A DNA stretch of 64,000 bases, taken from positions 558,001-622,000 of the forward strand of contig JABVXV010000004.1 in assembly GCA_013365325.1 (NCBI GenBank). Direction: 5' to 3'. The stretch's first letter is position 1. Each line of letters opens with the position of its first letter. Made by a program: the position numbers and the translations under genes. Positions 41,264 through 52,261 of this stretch are shown piece after piece. The stretch comes from Dipetalonema caudispina (Eukaryota > Nematoda > Chromadorea > Rhabditida > Onchocercidae). The notes under the pieces are model-generated. The model was not told where the DNA came from and did not search any database. It saw only the letters and a list, made by a program, of their open reading frames with translations.

Positions 41264-44219
41264 ATGTGTACCCTCGTATCATTTTTATCATTGGTAACAA
41301 TATATAGGTTATCATTACTAACAGAAGCAGTAAATGGACCTGTACAAAGACGTTTTGAATACAAGCATAGCTTTCGTGCCCCTGATTTATCTTTACGTGA
41401 TGGTACTATACCATTCTGGACTATTACTGGTGATGCGGTAGCTTCCAATGAACAACTTCGATTAGCACCATCCATGAGGAGCCGAAAAGGTAGGTCTAAT
41501 GTCTGTTTTCATGCATTTTCTTTTAATATTATCAGATTTAATAATTGTAAAAGGAATGATAGGTCTTTCAATTACGAGTGTTTAAATATAACAATTTCAG
41601 GACTTGCATGGAACAAGCGAGTAATGGCTGAGTCAAATTACTTTGAAATTCAAGTTGCTTTTCGAGTAACTGGACAGGGTCGTATTGGTGCTGATGGTAT
41701 CGCTGTTTGGTATACTGCTCAGCAACCTGCTCTTGGTCCTGTAAGTAAATTCCTTTGTAACCGACTTATATGTTTCAACCATACATTTAAGACAAATCCC
41801 AACTTATTGCATCTGAACTTTCTGATAATACGTGATAATTGATACTAATTCCAGTAATAGAGCTCACTGTCATTTCTGCAATATCTTTTTTTTTTACTGA
41901 GATTGTGTTTCATCATTCGATTACTTGAAAGTGTTCAGTATCTACTTGTTTGTTCCTTGCAAGGGCGGTTACTTGTATCACTCATCAGATTTCGTTTTCT
42001 TTTGTAATCTTGATAGTGTCAGTAGTCTCACGTATTTCGAAGGAAGGCTACTCGTCTTTATTGTAGGTATTTGGTGCAAATGATTACTGGACAGGAATGG
42101 GACTTTTCCTAGACTCATTTGATAATGATGCCCAGAAAAATAATCCATTCGTGGCGTTAATGATTAATGACGGCACCAGGCAGTATGACCATCAGACAGA
42201 TGGCTCGCAACAAATGCTTTCAGGTCAATTCTCTTTCGAACATCAATTTGATTTCTGGAAAAGAAATACATATAATAACTTGCTTAAACCTGAGATCTAA
42301 TGAAAACGATTTTTAAAAGTTTTCTGGTTGTTTTTTCATCAAAAGTAACAACTTCCTGGAGTTTCAGGCTGTCAGAAAGATTTTCGTAACAAACCATATC
42401 CGGTACATTTGAAAATTGAGTATCTTCACAATGTTCTTACCGTATCATTGTCCGATGGTCTGCAGGCTGTACCTCGTTACGAATTATGTATTCGCTCTGA
42501 AAATATATTTTTACCAAAGAACGGGTTTTTCGGTATGTACTGCAGATTATAAGAAAGGAATAATAGTTGTGTTGAGTTGGTTGGACTTTCATTATATATG
42601 GAACAGTAACTGTAGGTTTCATAAATTTCAAAAAATGTTTCTCCTGTTAAAAAAGTGAAGTTTTTGAATTTTCAGGGATTTCCGCTGCTACGGGTGGTTT
42701 GGCAGATGACCATGATATTGTTGAGTATAGCGTATTTTCATTATATACCGATAGAGCACCAGCGCCTTCGGCTCTTCCACAAGAAGAAAAACAAAAATAT
42801 GATGCTGAATTTGAGAGGCAAATGAAAGAGTATGAAAAAGAACGACAAAAGTATGAGCTATGTACTATAAGATCATTGATTTTATGAATCAGATATGCTG
42901 TTTAAGTACTTCTTTGGCTGTCTTTATTTATATTATTTTAAGAAGCGAAAGTGAGTAGGGAACTGTTTATTTTTTAGATTTAAGGAGGAGCATCCGGAAA
43001 AAGCAAAACCGGACACATTGGATGAAGAGATCGCTGAGATATACGAGGATGCATCGCAGAGGGAAATGAGGATGATTCTTGAAATGCAAACAAATATCCA
43101 TCAAATTCTACAACATCTGGAAGGCCGATTGCAGGATATCAGGTATCCTCAAGTGATACTTTCTTGTGTAAAATTACTGTGATAGAAAATTGAAACGTAT
43201 TTCAAAATCTTTTTTAGTCAGCAGCAAAATATCCAATCTTCAATGGTTCAACAGTGTGCAGCTAGAGCTGGTGGAGCTGCGCTTGGTGGATCAGGTGATG
43301 TGGCTGTCAATGCTGGAGGTTTCCAACAGCATGAAAAGAATGAAGCATTGCAGGTCACTATCATTTTTAATAACTTTTCGTGAAATTTACGGTCATCAGT
43401 TGATTACAGGTGATTAAAAACTTTCACATTTGTTATGAAATTTTTGTTGTAGTTACTACGGGATTTAACATCTAGTCTCCGGGATATGAAGAGCTACATA
43501 AATGAAATATTTACTCGTACCTATAACCTCGAGCAGAAAATGGGTGCTGGAAGTGCAGTGGGACCTTCGTCTGATACCACGCATGATCCAGCTTTGCGAT
43601 CTCTCCTTGAAGCAATGCAAAATGATGTACGACAAATTAAAGTGGCGCAACTTGGAATGGTAATTTCCCACTTAACTTTTGATAAATATGGGAATAAGCA
43701 GAAGATACCATCTTGCAATGGCTCTGAAGTGCTCCTTTTCAGAGCTGAATCTTATGCGCGAAACACTATGTTTGCTCTTATGCGCTTTCTAAGAATGCTT
43801 ATTATCTTTATTTCTTGTCCTCCGAACAGTTTCTCAAACATGTTTTTTTTCGCTTTATGATCAATTATTTCGTGCTATTTCAGTGCTCTTTTTCCTTTTT
43901 CTTTGAACTTCAACTTAATTCTTTTTCAGCCAAGTGCGCAAGTTGTTGGTGGTAGTTGTGCGAATGTATCCTGTTTGTCATCTTCATTTTTTATGACTAT
44001 TATTCTAGCTCAGAGTGTAGTTATCATCCTCATCCTGTGGATAAGGTTAGTTTACCAATAATATTTAACACGCCTATTTAATTACTTATCGTTGAGTTAG
44101 GAATGATTTTTCATTTCCAGGCAAATGCATACATCACTTTATGAATTACTTTTCTGAAACCTTATTTCCAAAGTGTTTTTCATTTCAGAGGCAAGCCGGA
44201 GAAAGCGAAATTTTATTGA
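41264..44219 (+). CDS. ile-1: ERGIC-53/LMAN1-type L-lectin cargo receptor
   Basis: Exons 41264-41489, 41601-41740, 42067-42223, 42368-42532, 42676-42850, 42978-43142, 43218-43353, 43453-43659, 43930-44045 and 44189-44219 give 505 aa (human 510). The start is the first ATG after TTTTCAG at 41247-41253. It opens a signal peptide (MCTLVSFLSLVTIYRLSLLT). The L-type lectin domain has RRFEYKHSFRAPDLS, IPFWTITGDA, GRIGADGIAVWYT, GMGLFLDSFDND and GFFGISAATGGLADDHDIVE. A coiled stalk follows (KYDAEFERQMKEYEKERQKF and beyond). The transmembrane helix is MTIILAQSVVIILILWI. The tail RGKPEKAKFY carries a KxKxx retrieval signal with a C-terminal aromatic pair for COPII exit. It carries high-mannose glycoproteins from ER to Golgi. 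A second possible last exon starts at 44121. Confidence 0.95.
44121..44157 (+). other. Possible alternative last exon of ile-1
   Basis: A strong TTTCCAG acceptor at 44114-44120 is in the correct phase. Splicing here gives RQMHTSLYELLF and a stop (to 44157), replacing the RGKPEKAKFY tail. It is either a real alternative tail or a decoy site 68 nt before the conserved acceptor. Confidence 0.4.
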
Positions 44220-45109
44220 TAAGATTTCTTTATTTCGGTGAGATAGATTTTTTTCAAGAGGTTTCGACGACCAGTATGTTTATACTACATTCGTGTTTTT
44301 TCGCACTTTCTTGAGAAAAAAAAGAAGGCAGTTACTGTTATAGTGTTCTACACAGTTTCAGCTGTTTTAATTATATTTAGAAGGATTCACCCTGCCTTCT
44401 TTTTAGCTTTTTTGTTTCAATTCTGCCAAAGGTTGTGATAATTATTAAATTATACGGCAGTCTGTTGCTTCTTGATATGAATTATTACTTTTTAGATTCT
44501 TTTTCTACACCTTACGCGCCTGGACTAATGTGTTAAGTACAATATTTTAAAGAATTGCTAAATTACTAAAATAGTTAAATCGTAATTCTTTGGATAATGC
44601 AACTTTTTTTTTTATTCGATGAGATTTTTCCTTTGAAACGGTCTGTTACTGTTATTGGAAGTGATTCGGATGAATTATTATTTCTTGCTGATGTAAAGTA
44701 AGTGATATAACCCTTGCATAGGATAGTTTACTACCGCTGCTGAATGATTCAGTATTTTCGAGCTTGAGGAGTGGTGAGCGTAGATACTGTACATCACACA
44801 TTATCGAGGATGGCCTTCAGCGTTATTCGTCATATTGTTCCCTTTCACTTATCTGTTTTTAAACTCCTACTAAGTAAAGGTCTTTCAGCTTGACCGGCGT
44901 TTTATAGCATAAGCTTCAGCTGCGAACATATTTTACTAGACGTGCCAGAAGAAATCAATACATGCTTCAAAAACTTCAATTTATAAATGGAAAACTAAAT
45001 CAAAGTCAAATTTCATCTATCTCAAATACATCATTCCACGAAATGTTTGCCATTAGGATTAAAAGAAGTATACTTTTGCCATTCACCTCTACGCCAGAAT
45101 AATAGTTTA
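44220..45109. other. Convergent 3' flanks of ile-1 and the FPP synthase gene
   Basis: Non-coding on both strands as far as I can see. It contains T-rich tracts and the two 3' UTRs. Confidence 0.6.
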
Positions 45110-47017
45110 TCAGAGGTTCGTGTTCACTAAATCATGGACTAATTGCCGTAAGACTGGTCTGAGATCTATCATTGGAAAATGATCAATACTATTGAGAATC
45201 TCAACCGCACGTTTTTCACGAAATAAGTAAAAATCGTCTGCGACCCGCAAATGCGTCAGAATATCTTTCAGTTTCTGTTCCGAAATAATGTTTCGTTTTC
45301 CAAAATGCTCCTGGAAATGATTTTTTTTTAAAGGATAAAAAAACAGTTTCCACTTTTTTGATAAATTAACTTGTGTTTAGTTTAATTTCGATACTCGAAG
45401 CAAAATATTACCCGGAAATCCATTAGGAAGCTTGGTTGATTTGATAATTTCTCCACTGCTTTGCAGGTGACCCATGTACACTTCGCTTCCCTCAAGTCAT
45501 TTCCTACTTTGCCCGTTATCGATTTGTCGCCAAAACAATCATTGTAATCATCCTAAAGAGTTGGAACTTTTTTATAAAATGAAAGAATGAAGTGAAACAG
45601 CTATGCTGTCGTTAGAATCTTAATGACATCAATAGCCAATCAATGTCTACGAAAATGCTAAAGATGGATCGTAAAGTCTCCCAATCTTTTAAACGGTAGA
45701 GTCTACTGCCAGCTTTTAAATTCAACAAAAAAGGTACCTTGGATTGGAAGAGATAACCAAGTTGGTATGCGACCTGTTTCAAAGGCTCAATGATTGACGG
45801 TTGCGCAGTTAAAAGAGCTGCAATCTGCAGTGGTGTGAAATAAGTGTAGTGCGATGTCTTGTGCTGCGTTATTATTCGATGTCTGGAAACTATCATCAGT
45901 AAATAATAATATGTCGTTATTAAAATAATTTAATAATTCCCTAAAATATAAAATAACCTCGGCCAAGTGCAGTCTTCAACACCTTTTGTATCACCGTCAA
46001 GTATTTGCCCGAGTACTGTAATACGACGAGCCTTAAAAAAATGTTTTTGAACGAAATAGTTACCTTTCCCAACATAATAGAAATAGAAAAAATTTATTCC
46101 AACTAGCAATGTTACTTTTCAATTTTCGAAACACTAAATGATAGGAAAACTGCTAAAGCATATATCTTACTTCATCAAAGGCATCTCTAACTGCAGGTGG
46201 AACTCGCTTACTGCGTAAAATGTACGATACCATACAGTCCAGCAATAAACCGTCACTGATTCCATTCATTCCTATCCCTTCCTAAGAAAATTTCGAAAAG
46301 TTATCAAGTATGTCATTGGTTATTAGACCAAACAATATAGAAATTGTTTCCTGGATCATAAATACTCTTTCTCGATATAAAAAGAGATATTTTTGAAACA
46401 TGTGCAAACCTAACCTTAGAATAATTAAACATATGATGATGGAAAACAAAGATTTTAAGGATATAAACATAGTCCAAAAGACTAATTTGAATCATCTCAT
46501 CAAATGAAAAAGAAAAATAACCAATCGATGCCAACATGGTTTGCCTCTTCTACTGATACCTTCATCCATTACATCATCCTCAATGAGGAAAAAGCTTTGC
46601 AAAAGTTCCAAGCAAGCTGCTGTATTTGTCACCATCTCCAGTCGTTCGTCATCCTGTTTTCCACCAAGTGCCTTATAGGCTTCTATCAACAGCATGCTTC
46701 GTTTACATTTACCACCATAAACAGAATGATCGAACAGCTACATTGTTACAAAGATCAGTTAAAAGAATGTTTGACGAAAAGCTAACAGTTTAAATTTGTC
46801 ACATAATTTCCCCCAAATACTCATTTCCACGAATGCAGCTAATGGACTCCCATTCCAAGATAGATTTGCTTCGGCGATCCATACATGAACGGAATCTTAC
46901 TTTATCAATTCGATCTCTAATACATGTCATTTCATGTCCCTGCAGACCACTGACGAATTTCTGCACAGCAACTCTCTTGATACTTTTTATCGCATCAAAA
47001 ATTTGTTTTCTACACAT
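45110..47017 (-). CDS. fdps-1: Farnesyl diphosphate synthase
   Basis: Seven exons (47017-46901, 46737-46522, 46281-46171, 46031-45958, 45882-45738, 45552-45412, 45310-45110; phases 0, 0, 0, 2, 0, 0) give 334 aa. Landmarks are [20 protein letters not shown], the first aspartate-rich motif in [40 protein letters not shown] with the diphosphate-binding Lys-Thr, and the second motif in [20 protein letters not shown]. Two Phe at positions -5 and -4 before the first DDxxD are the size gate for a C15 product. The enzyme condenses IPP with DMAPP/GPP to farnesyl diphosphate for prenylation, dolichol and ubiquinone. The start is the first ATG, one base after TTTTTGCAG, a probable trans-splice acceptor. 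The N-terminus is short, with no mitochondrial presequence, so the protein is probably cytosolic. Confidence 0.96.
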
Positions 47018-47994
47018 ACTGCAAAAAGTTCTTGACAATACTGCTGACCATAACAATCATCCAAGAAAATACAAGTGTGATAAAGGGATGTGAAGAACAG
47101 ATATGATGACTGTCATGCTAAATATTCCAAAAAGGCCAAACTGCCCACATCAAAAATAAGTGAAATACTATGCAGCAATTTTGAGCAAATGCGGAATTCA
47201 CGGACCAAAATATATTTAATATAAAAACTAATGAATATTTTATAAAACAATATCAAAGCTCCATAAACCTTGTTATAACTGCTGTTCACAAGAAGGGACC
47301 TGCAAATTAAGTACCCAAAAAGAAAAGCAATAATGTGGATAATAAACGTACTGCAAATATTACAGTGAGCAGTAACAATATAATAATGATATCACTGAAT
47401 AAATCAACAGAATGGACGGTCAAACATTAACTGTAAAACCATGGAATATAGAATCATGGCAATATTTAGTGCATGATCTAACTGTATGATCTAAGTAATA
47501 ATGCTTGGACTAGGATAAGTAATTGAATAACAAAATTCAGTTGTGTCTGAATTTTGTTATTATTCGGCTTAACATAAAACAAATAAAATAAATTTATTTC
47601 TACAATGAAATAAATACAGACTTGAACAAATATTAAGCGTGAAATCTATTTCTCAGAGCAAATATTTCTCATGTTCCACCATTCAGTATACAAGCTCGGT
47701 CAATCAACACAAAAAACACCTCGAACCCAAGCTCTTGAAAAATCAGTACACTGCATATTTCATTTACTAATAATATCTTCTTAAGTTCAATCTGGATAAC
47801 TAACTAAAGTATACAACTTACAACAACAAAGGACCAAAAAAGATGTGAGCACAAATTAATTGGATTAGTCAGTGAAGGATGGTGATGGAAAATTGACCAA
47901 ATATCCGAGTGAAATTGCTTCCAGAACAATTTTAGTTACTAAGGCTAGAAGGCACAGTCATTACCATGTGAGTCATAGAATAAGACTATATTAA
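47018..47994. other. Spacer between wve-1 3' end and FPP synthase start
   Basis: Both flanking genes are on the minus strand, 977 nt apart. Non-coding and AT-rich, with a perfect 15-bp hairpin at 47526-47561. Confidence 0.6.
47526..47561. other. Perfect 15-bp stem-loop
   Basis: AATAACAAAATTCAG (47526-47540) and CTGAATTTTGTTATT (47547-47561) are exact reverse complements around a 6-nt loop TTGTGT. It is about 430 nt downstream of the wve-1 stop, in or just beyond its 3' UTR. Confidence 0.88.
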
Positions 47995-49847
47995 CTAATC
48001 CCATTCTTCATCATCATCTGTTGGAGATTCGCTATTACTATCAGAATGCCCCAGAATATGTTCCATCCTACGACGCAATATGGCTGCAACATCATTCGCT
48101 TCTGCAGCTGCTTTTTCTTCTGCTGCTTGTTCTTTCCTCTGCACCTACAAATTGTACTTTGCCAAATTCATCATTTCAAAAAAGCTTCATAGCTTGACAG
48201 TGAACAAAACGATCTATCTTACCTGCTTGAGCTTTATGCCAGACTGTATTTCAGCAAGTAGATTCGAACGTGTATCAGGAACTTGAACAGCGGATGTTTC
48301 ATTTTTTGCTTCTTCTTTATTAGCAAAAGATGCAACAACGACGGGTGACTGGATAGCTATTGTAGCGGAGGTGACACAGGGTGGTGGCGGTGGAGGAGGG
48401 GGCGGGGGTGGAGCGGAATTAGCAGATGGAGCGACATACTGCATTGTAGGTGGAGAGGGCATCTGGCAAACTAGTGAGGTATGCATGAGGGGTGGTGGCG
48501 GTGGAGGAAGGTCATCTTCCAAAAGAGAATCGTCTTGCAAGTCAATATCGGCCAACTGACCAGCTATTTGGTTATCAGCTGAAACAACCGGCAATTCCTG
48601 AAAAATGACTTGATCTTGAAAGAAAGAAAAGTTCCAGTATGAGTAAATGAGGACAGCTGCATTCGAAACCCAAACATGTAATCTTATTAATATTTACTGA
48701 AAACTCAGAAAAAATCTCGCCTCTTTGGCTAGCGAAGAAAAAGGCGCAACTGCAGCTTTGTTTGGTGTTGTGGTGGCATATCCATTACTGGCCGGTACAC
48801 TCATTCCAGCCGGTACGCGGACTTGATCGATATGCACTATCTGAGGTGCCTGATATTCTGCTGGAAAATGCATAATGTCTGCAGGACGTTGTTGTGATGC
48901 GACATATCTGAAAATATAACGAAAACCATATCGATACTCTTATTACAACAAAAATCTAGAACATGTAAAATCGGTACAGTTTTAACCTTGGAATGGAATC
49001 CTTCCCGATATTATTTGTCACAGGTTGACGACGTTTCTTTCGAGGACTTTTGCTTTCAGCTGGTGATCTGATGGAACGTCCGCGGCGTCCATCACCAACA
49101 TCTTTCAGCATCTCTTGCCTCCATAAATCGAAGAAATATGACGGATCAGTATAATACCTACAATATGTACTCTTAATACCAACATACAATCTTTCTCGTA
49201 CTTAGTACTGAAAAAAACAATATCTGGTAAAACTAACTTAAGTGCATTCTTCTTGTCATCTCTGTAAGGATTTAGAGCATCAAGATTAGGTGGTGGATCA
49301 CAAGCAGCGTAACATTCTGCTAAAGCAGAAGGCAACGTTTGACGATCGAGTGTATGCTGATCGATTATACAGCTACTTTTGAATGGTTTTCGCATATGCA
49401 AATCTTCAAGTGACACTGAAATATAATTTTGCTGTTTCCATCACTATACATGAACTTTAAAATGCAGAAAATTACTAAATCAACTATGCCATGATAACGA
49501 TGACAATATACTTCGGTTTATCCCTCAGATTATCAATTCAATTAACCAGATTATCAATTCAATCATGTAAAAGAACCTTGTTCTTGTGTGTAGTCCAGTT
49601 GTGTCACCTTATGCATCAATCTTTCAATCCTTTGTGACAAAGTATTTGTTTTATGATCCAATTTTACGGTTTCGTGATAAACTTCACCGAAAATATGTTC
49701 AGCATGTCGACTTAATGAACTTAATTGTCGAATTAGATTTGCTAGGGTACCATTGGCAACACATTCCAATTCATCATGCTGTATAGAAGACGGCAAACGA
49801 TGAAGGCTTACGTCAACTGGTGAGATCGCACGCCTAGTTAGCGGCAT
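47995..49847 (-). CDS. wve-1: WAVE/SCAR actin-nucleation regulator
   Basis: Six exons: 49847-49577, 49415-49238, 49157-48987, 48907 to about 48721 (or 48705), 48597 (or 48614) to 48223, and 48144-47995, giving about 443 aa. The WAVE homology domain has LECVANGTLANLIRQLSSLS, VTQLDYTQEQVSLEDLHMRK and NALKYYTDPSYFFDLWRQEM. A basic patch follows (SPRKKRRQP), then a proline-rich region with two poly-Pro runs. The C-terminal VCA module has WH2 RSNLLAEIQSGIKLKQ, central helix NDVAAILRRRMEHIL and acidic DDDEEWD. WAVE activates Arp2/3 downstream of Rac in the SRA/NAP/ABI/HSPC300 complex. TTTCAG abuts the ATG directly. The exon 4-5 junction is uncertain (see findings). The gene is head to head with the AP endonuclease gene. 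Confidence 0.94.
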
Positions 49848-50260
49848 CTGAAATATGTACCATTTTGTAGTTTTTACTTAATACCATCTGCAACACGACA
49901 ATATTTCCCCATGACCTACCTAATCCCTTTCACCAATAGTTCATCAGTAATGTGGTACCATAAGAGTGTCGAGGTACCATGACTCAACCACCAAGTAGCA
50001 ACATATTAACGAACTGGATGAAATACCCCGCGAATTCTACCCTCTACCGAACATCGAGAAAAACGGGACTGCACACGACATAACTGTAGTGTTTGTTCTG
50101 GGTGGGCTTAGATTCGGATCGCTAAGGTTGACAAGGCATACATAAAGGAAGAAAGGGTTACGGGGCTTTTGATGGTTCTTGCCAGCCTGCCTTTCTTAGG
50201 GAGCGGGCGGCATTTTATTCTTTTCACGTCTGATTTCAAAACTTAGCCGGGAAATTTGGA
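49848..50260. promoter_or_regulatory. Divergent promoter region, wve-1 / AP endonuclease
   Basis: 413 nt between opposite start codons, noticeably more GC-rich than the surrounding DNA (for example CCCCGCG near 50026 and GAGCGGGCGGC near 50201). It should contain both promoters. I cannot identify individual factor sites. Confidence 0.45.
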
Positions 50261-51969
50261 ATGTTCATAGTTCTACGTCTCCCATTAATAACACGACGTC
50301 ATTTCAATGTTATTTCATCGACCACAAAGTCATTCTCTGATATGCTGCATGGATCGGTTGTTTACAGAATGCCTGGGAAGTGTGGAAAAGTAAAGAAGAG
50401 AAGGAGAGATGATAAGGAAGAAGCATTCAAAAGTGATAACAACGATAAGGGAAATGTGAATGATAGACGGGGAAAGATTGAAAATGAGGATTGTGCAATG
50501 GAGAGGAAGAAAAAGAAAGTTGAAAAGAGTAATGGGGCAATCAAAATTATCAGTTGGAATGTTGCTGGCATCAGAGCATGGATTAAGGTCAATTTTATTT
50601 TGAAACACTTGATCAAACTTATTTTATTTTACAAAATTTCCAGAACAAGGAGTTTTTCATATCATCTTACTGTTAAAATTTTAGGTTATACCAGTCGCAT
50701 ATAATTTTTGTTGCTTAGGTTTAGTTTGAAAGAATGCAATTGATACATAATTTTTGATTTAAATTGTCGTTTTGAATTTGCTTATCTTTAGAAGGGTGGA
50801 CATTCAGTTTTGGTTAAGGAAAATCCGGATATTGTTGCTCTGCAAGAAACGAAATGTGTGGAAGTTCCAAATGAGTTAGAAGATGGTTACCACAGTTTCT
50901 TGAATGCTTCAGAAAGGTCAGGACATGGCGGTGTGTTATTGCTTACGAAAGAGGAGCCGATAAAGGTGGAAATCTTGTAGTTTATCCTTCAAAAATTGAA
51001 TAAAAATTCTACAACAGGTAGTTGCAGTTTTCTTGCTTATGATTAATTTTTTTATTATGTATACTGTTTTTAGGTAACATGTACTTTTGATGACAAATCT
51101 AAGTGTGGTGTGGATGGAAACGGTAAAGGACGGATTATTGTTGCTGAATATGAGAGTTACTACCTTATTAACGCGTATGTTCCGAACAGTGGACGTGGTC
51201 TAGTAAATCTCGACAAGCGGAAAGTTTGGGATGACTACTACTTCAATTTTATTAAAAAACTTGATTTAAATAAACCTGTTGTGTATGTTGGCGACCTAAA
51301 CGTTGCGCATCAGGAAATTGGTGAGTGATTCGAATATCTCCAATAGTCGGGAATGATAGCGAATATCATTCATTTACATTAATACATTGTATTCAGATTT
51401 GGCGAATCCAAAAACCAATCGTAACAAGACAGCTGGATTCACGGATCAGGAAAGGAATGACTTTACTCGATTGCTTGATGCCGGTATTTATTATCATAAT
51501 GTTAACATTATCATAAACTACAAAAAATAAGTTTTTTAATTCTCTGTGGGATTTCTAATGAATTTCCATACTTAAAACTTTTCATTGCAGGATTCGTGGA
51601 CGTTTTTCGCAGACTGAATCCAGAAAAAGAAGGTGCTTATACTTTTTGGTCTAACATGCATAATGCGAGAGAGAAAAATGTCGGTTGGAGGTACATCTTT
51701 TTTTATTGTGCTTACTTTAACTTATCTTTTCTCAAGAAATACGAGTACTTCTGTATTCCATCATGTTTACTGATTTGGTATGCTGTAAATCCTTAAATGT
51801 GGCAAAATGAAGCTAGCAGTTTCGTGAAGTCTTTCAAAAGTTTGTAGTTTTCAGACTGGATTATTTTGTGGTTAGTGAACGGATTATGAATAAAGTGAAG
51901 GAGTGCGATATTCTATGTTCAGTCAAGGGAAGCGATCATTGTCCTCTGAGTCTTACAATTGAACTTTGA
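50261..51969 (+). CDS. exo-3: AP endonuclease, APE1/exonuclease III family
   Basis: Exons 50261-50587, 50792-50965, 51074-51320, 51397-51483, 51591-51690 and 51855-51969 give 349 aa from the first ATG, or 313 aa from the ATG at 50369 (human APE1 is 318). The catalytic core has [28 protein letters not shown] (metal-binding Glu), [18 protein letters not shown] (catalytic Tyr), [19 protein letters not shown] (Asp/Asn pair), [26 protein letters not shown] and [14 protein letters not shown] (final catalytic Asp-His). It cuts DNA 5' to abasic sites in base excision repair. The segment after Met37 ([16 protein letters not shown]) is a likely nuclear signal. Residues 1-36 are basic, Ser/Thr-rich and almost free of acidic residues, like a mitochondrial presequence. 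Confidence 0.95.
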
Positions 51970-52255
51970 AAGATCATTCAATGAATGTTTTTCTATTGGT
52001 TGATACATAGTATTTTTAAAAATTCAGTTTGCATTTCATAGTCCAAATTGTTTATTTGTTCTTTTGGACCACTTCTAATTAATGTACGATTATTCCAAAC
52101 TAACTTAATCTACTTGTTTGTTTTGTTCATTTGTTACATTGTATTTCTTCGTTCTGTGTATTTACTTCTTTGTTTCTCTCAGCAAGCTTTAAGCTGCAGG
52201 TGCATGTGTCGCTGGAATAGCTGTACTTCACTGCAAAGCTTTTACAAAATGTTTG

Positions 52256-52261
52256 AATAAA
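52256..52261 (+). terminator. Candidate poly(A) signal, AP endonuclease gene
   Basis: AATAAA 287 nt downstream of the TGA stop, and the first clean hexamer I see on this strand. Confidence 0.45.

Noticed and set aside
41161..41475. 104-codon minus-strand frame
   Set aside because: Antisense shadow of the first ERGIC-53 exon, which has the conserved lectin residues.
48371..48559. Gly-rich plus-strand frame
   Set aside because: Antisense of the WAVE poly-proline exon.
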